Positions 8,547 to 16,953 of a stretch of 55,454 nt of DNA are shown piece by piece. Position numbers and translations under genes: made by a program. Under the pieces are notes generated by a model, which was not told the DNA's origin, did not search any database, and saw only the letters and a list, made by a program, of their open reading frames with translations. Numbering within the stretch: position 1 is the first letter of the stretch; each line of letters begins with the position of its first letter. Source of the stretch: an uncultured Clostridia bacterium (GTDB lineage Bacteria; Bacillota; Clostridia; Christensenellales; Pumilibacteraceae); the NCBI GenBank assembly GCA_944372345.1, contig CALVYT010000034.1:1-55454 (forward strand). Reading direction: 5' to 3'.

Positions 8547-8575
8547 AGTATATAATATGCCGGCGCGATTGTCAA
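8547..8575 (-). promoter_or_regulatory. sigma-A-type promoter for the lgt-pncB-divIVA operon
   Basis: Minus strand: TTGACA (8575-8570), 17-bp spacer, TATACT (8552-8547). It reads toward the ATG at 8493. Confidence 0.8.
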
Positions 8576-8596
8576 TAATTTTGCGTTCCCGCGCAT

Positions 8597-9886
8597 TTAT
8601 TTGTCGTCCGCATTTTCGTTTCCGCCGCTATCCGGAGCGACAGCCACTCTGCCAGCCGCCTCGGCATACGAGTCGCGGCGAAGCAGAACGCTCTCCGTCC
8701 TGCCGTTCGGATACGTCTTTATCAGATACCCCTCGCTCGACACGGCGGGCGCGCCGCCGCTCACTCTCACCTTTTCGCCGGGGAGCAGACCGTCCGTATA
8801 CCGCCGCTCGACATCGACGAATTCCCTGTCGGCGGGACGTTTGCCCGTTTTGACGGTCACCGACCTGCGGGATATTTTATACGGCAGCGCCGACGAATAG
8901 AACTCGGCGACGGCTTTTCCGTTCTTCGCGTACGCCCGCACATAAACGGGATCTTCGCCGTCGTTGACGAATTTCAGATCGCTGCCGCTGCCGTTCACCA
9001 TCGCGTCGAACGACGGCTCGACGTAAGACGGCACGAGCGTGTGGCGGCTGACCGCCGTTATCTTCATTCCCGCGAGCAGCGCGGCGTTATACAGCGTCGT
9101 GGACGCCTGGCACACTCCGCCGCCCACGCCGTCGGTATATTCCCCGCCGACGATTATCTTCGCCTCCTCGAAGCCGTTGGCTTTCGTGCGCCTGCCCACT
9201 TGGGCGTTGAAAGAAAACTCTTCGCCGGGAGCGAGCACCGTACCGCCTATGCGACTCATCGCAAGTTCTATGTTATGCCGGCGTGATGCAACGGACGACG
9301 CATACGACGTTTCAAAACGCGAACGCAGGCGCGTACAGGCTGCAAGATCCTCTGCCGTGACGGATGGCAATACGGCAACAACGTTCACCGCGACGCGGTG
9401 CAATCCGCGGCGCAGCGCGAAATAGACGTCGGTATACAGCCGCGTTTCGTCCACGGCAAGCCCCGGGCAGCTGCGTTTTATCTCGAACATCGGCGTCGCG
9501 TCCTGGTCGAAGCGCATTTCGGCGTCTTCGGCGGTCAGTTCTATGTCCGTCTTTGCACGGGCGACGGTATCGGCGAGCAGCGGAAAACACCAAAGCAATG
9601 CGGCTTTCACTCCGCAACCGCCCGATATGAGCGATTCGACTTTATCCATACGCTCGCTCATCGGCTCGTTTATACCGCGCTCTTCGTATTCCTCCGCCAC
9701 CGTAAAGTCGGGCGGGTCGGGATATTCGTCCGTATATTCGTAAGTTTTTCCGCCGTATACAAGCACGACGAGCGGACCTGCGGCGTGCGACGCGGGCAGA
9801 GCGCTCGCCGACACGGCAAGCGTTACGGCGGCTATAACAGCAAGAAACGATCTCATACATATAATATGAGACCGCTCCTCTCGCAT
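8597..9886 (-). CDS. secreted VanW-family protein
   Basis: Up to 429 residues. A signal peptide (FLAVIAAVTLAVSASALPASHA) is followed by a peptidoglycan-binding-4-like region and a VanW domain with the hallmarks LAPGEEFSFNAQVG, IIVGGEYTDGVGGGVCQASTTLYNAAL and HTLVPSYVEPSFDA, ending in a G5-like segment (VTVKTGKRPADREFV). VanW proteins are exported cell-envelope proteins of unclear biochemical role. The first ATG (9886) overlaps the cca stop as TAATG but lacks a Shine-Dalgarno. A second in-frame ATG at 9856 gives a cleaner signal peptide, so the start is uncertain. It shares the cca promoter. Confidence 0.85.
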   Translation of the reverse strand: MREERSHIICMRSFLAVIAAVTLAVSASALPASHAAGPLVVLVYGGKTYEYTDEYPDPPDFTVAEEYEERGINEPMSERMDKVESLISGGCGVKAALLWCFPLLADTVARAKTDIELTAEDAEMRFDQDATPMFEIKRSCPGLAVDETRLYTDVYFALRRGLHRVAVNVVAVLPSVTAEDLAACTRLRSRFETSYASSVASRRHNIELAMSRIGGTVLAPGEEFSFNAQVGRRTKANGFEEAKIIVGGEYTDGVGGGVCQASTTLYNAALLAGMKITAVSRHTLVPSYVEPSFDAMVNGSGSDLKFVNDGEDPVYVRAYAKNGKAVAEFYSSALPYKISRRSVTVKTGKRPADREFVDVERRYTDGLLPGEKVRVSGGAPAVSSEGYLIKTYPNGRTESVLLRRDSYAEAAGRVAVAPDSGGNENADDK

Positions 9887-11274
9887 TATTTATTTTTCGC
9901 GGTTTTTCGCGGTTTTCCCGATTTTCCCTGCGGCGGCGTCGCGGGCTCTCCGCGCGCGACGCGCATAAGTTTTTTATGTTTATTCAGCTGCGGATCGAGC
10001 ACGCACATTGCAAACAGCTCTTCCAGTTTTTCCCTGACGGCGGGTCCCTCATAGCCTATCGACATCAGATCCGCTCCGTTTATCCGCAGTTCGGACAGCG
10101 ACATAGGCGCGCCGGTTTCTTTCAGCCGTTCGGCGAATGCCGCGAATCTGACGGGCTGCGGCTCTTCGCCCGTTCCCCGCGCCGCCCTGTCAGCCTCGAT
10201 CAGCGTCGAAAGGTCGTCGATAATATCCGAGTTGCGGGCAGTGAACACGAGCATTTTACCGTCGCGCGTTCTGCCGTCGCCGTCGTACATATGCCAGCGC
10301 ACGAGCCGCTCGATCCGCGCGACCGCTCGCGAAGGGAGTTTGAATCCGTCCGGTCCGAGCGCTCTTGCCGCGATCTCCGCGCCGATCTCCTCGTGACCGC
10401 GCATAGAGCCGTTTCTGCGCACCGCCTCCGCTTTGCCCACGTCGTGCAGCAATGCGGCAAGGCGCAGTTCGGGCGGGCATACGCGCACCGTTCTGAACGT
10501 GTGTTCGAGCGCGTCGTACTTATGGTGCCCTCCCGGCTGTTCGAGCCCGTCAAGTTCGGCAAGTTCGGGTATCACGTATTTCAGAAAACCGAGATCGCGC
10601 AGCAGTTTCAGTCCGCGGTAATGCGCGTCGTCCACGCCGTAGACCGTGTCGGCTTTGAGTATTTTCAGCAGTTCGTCGCGCTTGCGGTTTACCGTAATAT
10701 CGGCAAGCAGCGGAGCGCGGCGGGCGGCTTCGTCGGCGGTGGCGCGCTCTATGCCGAAGCCCGTTTCGGCGGCGATACGGACGAGCCGCATCAGCCGAAG
10801 CCCGTCGGACGAGAACACGCGCTCGGGATCGTGCGCGCGCATTATCCGCTTTTCTATGTCCCTGACTCCGCCGAAAAAATCTATGAGTTTCTTTCGCTTT
10901 ATATCGTAATAAATGCTGTTGACCGTAAAATCGCGGCGGAGAGCGTCCGACTCGACGTCGGCGTCGAAGCGGACGGAAACGGGAGTATGCCCACCGCCCG
11001 GCGCGTATTCCTCCGTGCGGAAGGGAGTGTATTCCATTTCGACGTCTTTGCGGTATCTGTGCTTGATCAGAGCCGTTCCCATACGCTTATATGTGGTAGC
11101 AAAAAAGAAGCCGTGCGGAAGCGTCAGCTTTTCGGGCATGGGTCTGCCGGCTATGTCTATGTCGGACGGCGGCAAACCGCCGATCACGTTCCGCACATAA
11201 CCGCCCACGAGATATATCGGCGACTCGTTAGCCGCGGCGAATTTTTCCAGCCAATCGGGTACTCTGATCTCCAT
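9886..11274 (-). CDS. cca: CCA tRNA nucleotidyltransferase with HD domain
   Basis: 462 residues. It adds or repairs the 3' CCA of tRNA. The nucleotidyltransferase head has the GG motif (YLVGGYVRN), the catalytic DIDIA and the flexible-loop RRDFTVNSIYYD. The RNA-binding neck contains DGLRLMRLVRIAAE, and the second half carries an HD phosphohydrolase domain (AALLHDVGKAE). The last 20 residues are a Lys/Pro-rich tail. The downstream VanW-type gene starts on its stop codon. The ATG lies only 11 bases after the -10 box with no Shine-Dalgarno, so the mRNA is near-leaderless. Confidence 0.95.
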   Translation of the reverse strand: MEIRVPDWLEKFAAANESPIYLVGGYVRNVIGGLPPSDIDIAGRPMPEKLTLPHGFFFATTYKRMGTALIKHRYRKDVEMEYTPFRTEEYAPGGGHTPVSVRFDADVESDALRRDFTVNSIYYDIKRKKLIDFFGGVRDIEKRIMRAHDPERVFSSDGLRLMRLVRIAAETGFGIERATADEAARRAPLLADITVNRKRDELLKILKADTVYGVDDAHYRGLKLLRDLGFLKYVIPELAELDGLEQPGGHHKYDALEHTFRTVRVCPPELRLAALLHDVGKAEAVRRNGSMRGHEEIGAEIAARALGPDGFKLPSRAVARIERLVRWHMYDGDGRTRDGKMLVFTARNSDIIDDLSTLIEADRAARGTGEEPQPVRFAAFAERLKETGAPMSLSELRINGADLMSIGYEGPAVREKLEELFAMCVLDPQLNKHKKLMRVARGEPATPPQGKSGKPRKTAKNK

Positions 11275-11285
11275 TTCTTAAACGG

Positions 11286-11314
11286 ATTATACCACCGATC
11301 GCAAAATTTTTCAA
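11286..11314 (-). promoter_or_regulatory. sigma-A-type promoter for cca, near-leaderless transcript
   Basis: Minus strand: TTGAAA (11314-11309), 17-bp spacer, TATAAT (11291-11286). Only 11 bases separate the -10 box from the ATG at 11274, which predicts a 5' leader of about 5 bases. Confidence 0.8.
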
Positions 11315-11364
11315 TTATTTGAGAGCGTTCAGACAAATATTTCGTCGAAAAAGGTCGCTATCCG

Positions 11365-11393
11365 TTGATATAATGCGAAAATAATGATATACT
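11365..11393 (+). promoter_or_regulatory. sigma-A-type promoter for the lipid kinase gene
   Basis: TTGATA (11365-11370), 17-bp spacer, TATACT (11388-11393). It is divergent from the cca promoter, with about 50 bp between the two. Confidence 0.8.
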
Positions 11394-11438
11394 TGCATTG
11401 TGCGCACGATTTTTATGTGCGGAAAGGATGACGGCAAT

Positions 11439-12323
11439 ATGTATAATTTCGTGGTAAACAAACTCAGCGGCAGAAACAGAGGAGAAAACAACCTCAATAT
11501 CCTGACCGCTTATTGCAACGCAAATGGCATAGATTATTCGGTATACGAAACGAACGCGCGCGGACACGCGACGAAACTTACGCAAATGCTGTGCAACAGC
11601 GGCGCGGACAACGTTATCGCCATAGGCGGCGACGGGACGTTCCACGAGGTGCTCAACGGAGTGACGGATTTTTCCGCCGTCAGGATCGGCTTTATCCCGT
11701 CGGGGCGCGGCAACGATTTCGCACGCGCCGCCGTCCTCCCGCTCAAACCCCTCGACGCGTTCGCGGATATACTCGCGGGAGAAACGAAAACGATAGACTA
11801 TATATCCGTCGGACCCAAACGCTGCCTGAACATAGCCGGCACGGGAATGGACGTAGACGTGCTGCGTGCCGTTGCAGACAAGCGCAATGCGTTCACCTAT
11901 TACACGTCGCTCGTGCGCTGTCTGATGAAATTCACGCCCTATCACGTCGAGATAAAAGCCGTGACGCCCGACGGCGAGATATGCCTGGTCAAAGACTGCA
12001 TAATGGTGGGCGTATGCAACGGCACGGACTTCGGAGGCGGTATGCACATTGCCCCGGGAGCGAGCATATCCGACGGCAAGCTCGACCTTATGATCGCCGA
12101 AAAGCTCGACCGCGGTCCGATCGGAATACTCTCCAAATTCGTCAAAGGGAAGCACGACAAGCTGCCCGAGGTCACCCACTACGAGATCACCGAGATCGAC
12201 GTGATCGGCAACTGTCCCATCGAACTGGACGGAGAGATTTATGAGAATATTCCGCTCCGCTGCAAAGTCGTGCACAACGGACTCGTCACCTTCAAGAACG
12301 CCGCCGAACGCAACGTTAAATAG
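11439..12323 (+). CDS. diacylglycerol kinase-family lipid kinase
   Basis: 294 residues from the ATG at 11439. The start is chosen because AAAGGA precedes it and the protein then begins with MYNFVVNKLSG, the usual opening strand of the family; an upstream in-frame ATG would add 13 residues. The nucleotide-binding loop IAIGGDGTFHEVLNG and the following IPSGRGNDFAR are diagnostic of DAGK_cat (YegS/DgkB) proteins. A second domain ends in a beta-rich lipid-binding part (PIELDGEIYEN). Likely role: phosphorylation of diacylglycerol or a related lipid at the membrane. Monocistronic by spacing. The exact substrate is not decided. Confidence 0.9.
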   Translation: MYNFVVNKLSGRNRGENNLNILTAYCNANGIDYSVYETNARGHATKLTQMLCNSGADNVIAIGGDGTFHEVLNGVTDFSAVRIGFIPSGRGNDFARAAVLPLKPLDAFADILAGETKTIDYISVGPKRCLNIAGTGMDVDVLRAVADKRNAFTYYTSLVRCLMKFTPYHVEIKAVTPDGEICLVKDCIMVGVCNGTDFGGGMHIAPGASISDGKLDLMIAEKLDRGPIGILSKFVKGKHDKLPEVTHYEITEIDVIGNCPIELDGEIYENIPLRCKVVHNGLVTFKNAAERNVK

Positions 12324-12354
12324 CAGCGTTTCGATGAAAATAAGAGTTTCATTC

Positions 12355-12405
12355 AGAAGAAGTCGCGCACGGCTTGTCGCGCGCGACAAAATTATATCTT
12401 CTTCT
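12355..12405 (+). repeat. nested inverted repeats upstream of the flippase gene
   Basis: Outer arms AGAAGAAG (12355-12362) and CTTCTTCT (12398-12405) enclose a perfect 16-bp palindrome, TTGTCGCGCGCGACAA (12374-12389). No T-run follows, so this is not a standard terminator. It may be an operator or an RNA hairpin in the leader of the gene at 12477. Confidence 0.45.
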
Positions 12406-12476
12406 CCTCGATACCAAAAAGCATATACGACTACGCCGCCGGAATAATCGATGCAGCTGCATAATAAAGTTATTTT

Positions 12477-13997
12477 ATGAACAAGCTGGTAAGAGCGGTA
12501 TTTACGCTGACGGCGTTTTCGGTGATCGACAGAGGGCTGGGATTCCTGTTCAAGATATTCCTGTCGCGGGAAATGGGCGCGGCGGCGCTCGGCGAATATC
12601 AGGCGGCGCTGTCGTTTTTCTTCGCGCTCGCGACGCTGACCACGAGCGGACTGCCGCTCATCGCCGGCAAAAAGACCGCGGGCTTCCTCGCCGCGGGCAG
12701 AAAGAAGGACGCCGACTCGGTGGTGGGCGCGGGGCTCGTCGTCAACTGCGCGCTGTCGCTCGCTCTCGCCGCAACAGTCCTCGCCTGTTCGAGTCTGCTC
12801 ACGCACATACTTTCGGACGGCGGGTCGGCAATGCTGCTGCTCATTATGCTGCCCGCTCTGTTTTTCGGCGGCGCGGGCGCGGCGTTCAGAGGAAATCTTT
12901 GGGGACGGGAGAAATTCTTCGCCGTGTCCCTCGTCGAACTGCTCGAACAGATCTTCCGCATAGCCATATGCGTCGTTATGTTCGCGGCGGGCATGGGCAA
13001 AACGACTGCCGCGGCGCTTTCCCTCGTCGCAGCGACGGGCATAAGCGCGGGCATTACCGCGGCGGTGTTCTTCGCGGGAGGCGGGCGCGTCGGCTCACCG
13101 AAAGGTCAGCTGCGCCCGCTCATAGCCGAGTCCGCGCCGATAAGCGCGCTGCGCGCCGCGTCGTCGCTCACGGGCGTGCTGATGGCGATAGTCGTCCCCT
13201 TTCTGTTCTCCGTTTCGGGCTATACCGAAGAGCAGTCGCTCGCTATGTACGGCGCGGGTGTGGGAATGGCTATGCCGCTGCTGTTCCTGCCGATAACCGT
13301 CATCGGCTCGCTCAGCTATGCACTGATACCCGAGCTCGGAAAAGCCGCCGCAATGGGCAACGGCGGCGAAGTACGCTCGCGCACGGAAACGGCGATCAAG
13401 TTCTCCGTTATCGTTTCCGCCGCGTGCATTCCGATGTTTTGGGGCGTGGGCGAAGGCGTGGGTATGTTTCTGTACGGCGACGCAGTTGCGGGAGAAGCCA
13501 TAAAGAGAGGCACGTTCCTGCTGATCCCTATCGCGCTGGAAAACATAACGTCGTCAATGATGAATTCTCTGGGAATGGAAAAGCAGGGCTTCGTCAATTA
13601 CGTTATAGGCACGGCGGTCACCGTCGGCGCGATGTTCTGCTTTTACGGCGACTTTTCCGTCGGCGCGTTCGTCGCCGCCATGTTCGCGGGGCTGACGCTT
13701 TCCACGGCGCTCGACGTGCTGTGCATAAAAAAGCATACGGGCATCTCCCTGTCCTTTTTCGCCACTGTTTTCGGCGCGTGTATGCTCGCCGTGCCGTGCG
13801 CGCTGCTGACGGAGTGGATATACCGCCTGGCGCAGGGATTACCGGAGATCGTCGGCATTATCGTCGCCGCGGCGGCGGGAACGGCAGGCATATTGCTGCT
13901 TATGTGGGCGTTCGGATTTTATTCGGGTTTTCTGCTCCGCCGCAGCCGCAAAAAAGCGGGCGCACCGCGGCGAAAACACTTGCCAACGCGCGGATAA
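12477..13997 (+). CDS. SpoVB/MurJ-type polysaccharide flippase (MOP superfamily)
   Basis: 506 residues with about 14 predicted membrane segments throughout. The N-terminus (NKLVRAVFTLTAFSVIDRGLGFLFKIFLSREMG) and the AFRGNLWGREKF loop are characteristic of the SpoVB/Wzx/MurJ branch of the MOP superfamily, which flips undecaprenyl-linked sugars or lipid II across the membrane. The C-terminus is strongly basic (SRKKAGAPRRKHLPTRG). The ribosome site is weak (AATAAAG about 8 bases upstream). The only notable upstream structure is the palindrome at 12355-12405. The 3' end contains the promoter of the next gene. Lipid II versus other substrates cannot be decided. Confidence 0.88.
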   Translation: MNKLVRAVFTLTAFSVIDRGLGFLFKIFLSREMGAAALGEYQAALSFFFALATLTTSGLPLIAGKKTAGFLAAGRKKDADSVVGAGLVVNCALSLALAATVLACSSLLTHILSDGGSAMLLLIMLPALFFGGAGAAFRGNLWGREKFFAVSLVELLEQIFRIAICVVMFAAGMGKTTAAALSLVAATGISAGITAAVFFAGGGRVGSPKGQLRPLIAESAPISALRAASSLTGVLMAIVVPFLFSVSGYTEEQSLAMYGAGVGMAMPLLFLPITVIGSLSYALIPELGKAAAMGNGGEVRSRTETAIKFSVIVSAACIPMFWGVGEGVGMFLYGDAVAGEAIKRGTFLLIPIALENITSSMMNSLGMEKQGFVNYVIGTAVTVGAMFCFYGDFSVGAFVAAMFAGLTLSTALDVLCIKKHTGISLSFFATVFGACMLAVPCALLTEWIYRLAQGLPEIVGIIVAAAAGTAGILLLMWAFGFYSGFLLRRSRKKAGAPRRKHLPTRG

Positions 13998-14008
13998 AAG
14001 TGTATACT
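13980..14008 (+). promoter_or_regulatory. sigma-A-type promoter for the ECF S component-purA operon
   Basis: TTGCCA (13980-13985), 17-bp spacer, TATACT (14003-14008). It overlaps the last codons of the flippase gene. Confidence 0.75.
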
Positions 14009-14051
14009 TAACAGGTAAAAATTCCATATGAGCCACAAAGGAGGCCCGACA

Positions 14052-15035
14052 ATGAGTAAGAAGATTGCTCAGCAGGAAATTGCCTCTCAGGTCGAAGCAG
14101 ACAGCAAAACCGTACCCGAGAAGCGCAAAAGACGGAGCGGGATATATTTCACCGCCAAACGGATAGCTTCAACGGCGACATTCGCCGCGATCGCGATCGT
14201 ATGCAAGCTGATCGGAAAGACGCTGATGCTGACCCCGTCGTTCACCGTATCGTTCATTTACATCCCGTGGCTGATCGCGGGGGCGTATCTCGGACCGATA
14301 TGCGGACCGATAGTCGGGCTCGTGTCCGACCTTATCGGCAACACGATATTCGGCACGCCGCTCATACCGCTGACGGTGGTGTCCAACACGCTCTTTCCCC
14401 TGCCGATAGCACTCATATTCAGGTTTGCGAAAAAGGGCAACGTATATATCAAAACGATATGCGGAAGCGTCGCGTCGCTGGTCGTATGCACTCTCGGCAT
14501 AGGCTCGCTCGCGCTGTATACGGCATACGGCTATTCGGAAAGCATGAACTTTTTTGAATACCTCATCGCCTTCCGCTCCCCGCAGGTGGGCGTGCTCGCC
14601 GTGAACATCACGGTGCTCTGCCTGCTCGTCGCTCCGCTCCAACGCGTCGGACTCTATCCGAAAAGCGGAGAAAGCGACGGCGCGCTCGCATTCGCCGTCG
14701 GGCTCGTGGTGTCTTACGCGCTGTATGCCGCGGCAATGATCACGATCACCGCGCAGCAGCTCGGCAACGCTCCGGCGTACGTCATTTTAAGCGCGGCATA
14801 CGCGCTCGTGACGCTGCTGCTCGTGCTGTCCCGCTCCGGAGGCGGACTGCGCGTAGCGCTCATCATACTCGCGGCTGCCGCGGCGCTCACTATCGCGCTG
14901 ACGGCAACGATCACCGCGGGCATAACTTACTGGCTCAAATACATCCTCTCCGCCGCGGCGGTATTGTTCGTCGCCGCGCTGACGGCGGCGGCGCTCGTCG
15001 CTCAAAAACGGAGAGCAAGGAGAAAGAAAATATGA
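14052..15035 (+). CDS. ECF transporter substrate-binding (S) component, folate-type family
   Basis: 327 residues from the ATG at 14052, preceded by an ideal AAAGGAGG; an upstream in-frame ATG lacks such a site. After a charged N-terminus, TAKRIASTATFAAIAIVCKLIG starts the S-component fold, followed by SFTVSFIYIPWLIAGAYLGPICGPIVGLVSDLIG, typical of the FolT-like family. About six helices form the S unit. The C-terminal 120 residues add further hydrophobic segments not needed for an S protein. No energising EcfA/EcfT genes are nearby, so it probably uses a shared module. The substrate is unknown; the 4-bp overlap with purA allows a purine or folate link but does not prove one. Confidence 0.8.
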   Translation: MSKKIAQQEIASQVEADSKTVPEKRKRRSGIYFTAKRIASTATFAAIAIVCKLIGKTLMLTPSFTVSFIYIPWLIAGAYLGPICGPIVGLVSDLIGNTIFGTPLIPLTVVSNTLFPLPIALIFRFAKKGNVYIKTICGSVASLVVCTLGIGSLALYTAYGYSESMNFFEYLIAFRSPQVGVLAVNITVLCLLVAPLQRVGLYPKSGESDGALAFAVGLVVSYALYAAAMITITAQQLGNAPAYVILSAAYALVTLLLVLSRSGGGLRVALIILAAAAALTIALTATITAGITYWLKYILSAAAVLFVAALTAAALVAQKRRARRKKI

Positions 15036-16339
15036 TAACCGCTCTCGCAGGCGCCCAATGGGGCGACGAAGGCAAAGGAAAGATCATCGATATAATGGCG
15101 GCGGAAGCCGACGTGGTAGTCCGCGCGACAGGCGGCAACAATGCCGGACACACCGTAGTCAACGGCGGCAAGACGTACAAACTGCACCTCGTGCCCAGCG
15201 GCATACTCTATAAAGGCACGGTATGCTGCATAGGTCCGGGCTGCGTCGTCGATCCGGTCTCCCTGCTCAAAGAAATGGCAGAAGTAAAAGCCAACGGCAC
15301 AGACCTCGACGGACTGCGCATCGATCCGCGCGCCCACATAGTCATGCCCTATCACCTCGTCATCGACGAGCTCTCCGAGCTTGCCAAGGGCGCGGGCGAC
15401 ATAGGCACGACGAAAAAAGGCATAGGACCGTGCTATATGGACAAGGCGGAGCGCACGGGTCTGCGTTTCTACGACCTGCTGCGCCCGGAGATATTCTCCC
15501 GCCGCCTGCGCGAAATGCTGGACAATAAAAAGAAATATATCGTCGGAATGTTCGGCGAAAAGGCATACGAGGACCGAGCCGACCTGCTCTCCTACGACAA
15601 GATCCTCGCCGACTATACCGCGGCGGCGGAAAAGCTCGCGCAGTACGAGGCTGACACGACCGTCATTGCGTATAACGCCCACAAAGCGGGCAAAAAGGTA
15701 CTCTTTGAAGGCGCGCAGGGCACGCTGCTCGACCTCGATATGGGAACGTACCCTTACGTCACGAGCTCGCACCCCGTCACGGGCGGGTTCTGCGTCAGCG
15801 GCGGCATAGGGCCCACGCTCATCGACGAGTGCATAGGCATTGCCAAGTGCTATACGACGCGCGTCGGCAAAGGTCCATTCCCCACCGAGCTGTTCGACGA
15901 AACGGGCGACTTCATACGCGAAGCAGGCTTCGAGTACGGCGTTACCACTGGCAGAGCGCGCCGCTGCGGCTGGCTGGATCTCGTTATCCTCCGCTACGCC
16001 GTGCGCGTGAACGGACTGACGGGCATCGCTCTCAACAAGCTGGATACGCTGACGGGTCTGCCCGAGATCAAGGTGTGCGTCGGTTACGACTGCGACGGCA
16101 AGATACTGACCGACTTCCCCGCCGATATCCGCGAACTGGAAAAATGCACGCCCGTATACGAAACGCTTCCCGGCTGGACGGAGGACATCACGAAAGCGAC
16201 GAGCCTGTCCGACCTTCCCGCGGCGGCTGTCGGCTACCTCGCGTTCATACAGAAAGAGATCGGCTGCAAGATAATCCTCGTCGGCGTAGGTCCCGACAGA
16301 ACGCAGAGCTTCCGCGTCGACGGAGTAACGGCGGACTGA
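15032..16339 (+). CDS. purA: adenylosuccinate synthetase
   Basis: 435 residues, normal length. It converts IMP, aspartate and GTP to adenylosuccinate. The N-terminal P-loop AGAQWGDEGKGKI holds the catalytic Asp, and GNNAGHTVV supplies the catalytic His. GTTKKGIGPCY, EGAQGTLLDLDMGTYPYVTSS and GRARRCGWLD are all present and unchanged. The ATG overlaps the stop of the ECF S-component gene by 4 bp (15032-15035). The operon ends at the terminator 16383-16413. Confidence 0.97.
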   Translation: MITALAGAQWGDEGKGKIIDIMAAEADVVVRATGGNNAGHTVVNGGKTYKLHLVPSGILYKGTVCCIGPGCVVDPVSLLKEMAEVKANGTDLDGLRIDPRAHIVMPYHLVIDELSELAKGAGDIGTTKKGIGPCYMDKAERTGLRFYDLLRPEIFSRRLREMLDNKKKYIVGMFGEKAYEDRADLLSYDKILADYTAAAEKLAQYEADTTVIAYNAHKAGKKVLFEGAQGTLLDLDMGTYPYVTSSHPVTGGFCVSGGIGPTLIDECIGIAKCYTTRVGKGPFPTELFDETGDFIREAGFEYGVTTGRARRCGWLDLVILRYAVRVNGLTGIALNKLDTLTGLPEIKVCVGYDCDGKILTDFPADIRELEKCTPVYETLPGWTEDITKATSLSDLPAAAVGYLAFIQKEIGCKIILVGVGPDRTQSFRVDGVTAD

Positions 16340-16382
16340 ACGCCGAAACCGCCCGCGCGGACGAAAAAGGAATATAACGGCG

Positions 16383-16413
16383 AAGCGGCGGACATCAAGT
16401 CCGCCGCTTTTAT
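16383..16413 (+). terminator. intrinsic terminator after purA
   Basis: Arms AAGCGGCGGAC and GTCCGCCGCTT around a 5-base loop, followed by TTTT. Confidence 0.85.
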
Positions 16414-16545
16414 GCTGCGATAGATTTTATCCGCGCCAGCCCATACGCTATACGGCCGCCCCGCCGCAAGACCGATAAAAGCGTGCGGAAAAATGCGGCG
16501 ACGTGAGTCTCCGCGTTTTGTCCGTGCGGTTATTATGCGATCGCG

Positions 16546-16749
16546 TTATTGCAGACCGAGCAGGTAGTCTACGGTCACTCCGTAATAGCGCGCGATGGTA
16601 ACAAGAAGCGAGATCGGCGGTTCCCTCTGCGATTTTTCGTACCGCAGATAAGTGACCGTCCTTATGTCGAGATCGCTTGCAAGGCGCCGCTGAGTGAGGT
16701 TGCGTTCCGTCCTTAATTCTTTGAGTCTTTGTCCTAACGGTGTATACAT
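16546..16749 (-). CDS. small XRE-family transcriptional regulator
   Basis: 67 residues from the ATG at 16749 (MYTPLGQRLKELRTERNLTQ); a GTG at 16782 would add 11 residues. It is a single Cro/CI helix-turn-helix: LTQRRLASDLDIRTVTYLRYE is the HTH and ISLLVTIARYYGVTVDYLLGL is the usual final helix pair. There is no effector domain. Its leader contains an inverted repeat with arms GCGTGG (16757-16762) and CCACGC (16779-16784) just before the start, a plausible autoregulatory operator. It has its own promoter at 16835-16863 and lies alone between purA and pyrG. Targets unknown. Confidence 0.85.
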   Translation of the reverse strand: MYTPLGQRLKELRTERNLTQRRLASDLDIRTVTYLRYEKSQREPPISLLVTIARYYGVTVDYLLGLQ

Positions 16750-16834
16750 ACGGAATGCGTGGCAATGAAATTTTGCGCCCACGCTTGCGTTATTGGATTT
16801 TTCGGCAGAGCGCCTTCGCCCGACCGTCCTTTAT

Positions 16835-16863
16835 ATTATAATACCCGTGCCCCTTTATGTCAA
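16835..16863 (-). promoter_or_regulatory. sigma-A-type promoter for the XRE regulator
   Basis: Minus strand: TTGACA (16863-16858), 17-bp spacer, TATAAT (16840-16835). Leader of about 80 bases to the ATG at 16749. Confidence 0.8.
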
Positions 16864-16899
16864 GTCTTTTTCCGCCGTTTTGCGTAACGACGATATAAG

Positions 16900-16931
16900 G
16901 GACGGGCTGCCGCCTATGCAGCAGCCCGTCC
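16900..16931 (-). terminator. strong hairpin after pyrG, possible terminator
   Basis: Perfect 11-bp arms GGACGGGCTGC and GCAGCCCGTCC with a 10-base loop, 22 bp past the pyrG stop. The following minus-strand bases (CCTTATATC) are only moderately T-rich, so termination may be weak or factor-assisted. Confidence 0.5.
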
Positions 16932-16953
16932 GGGGCAATAATCCCCTTTTCCG

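Noticed and set aside
11358..12806. Long minus-strand frame opposite the lipid kinase and flippase start
   Set aside because: The kinase on the plus strand has clear GGDGT motifs, a promoter and a ribosome site; the antisense frame has none.
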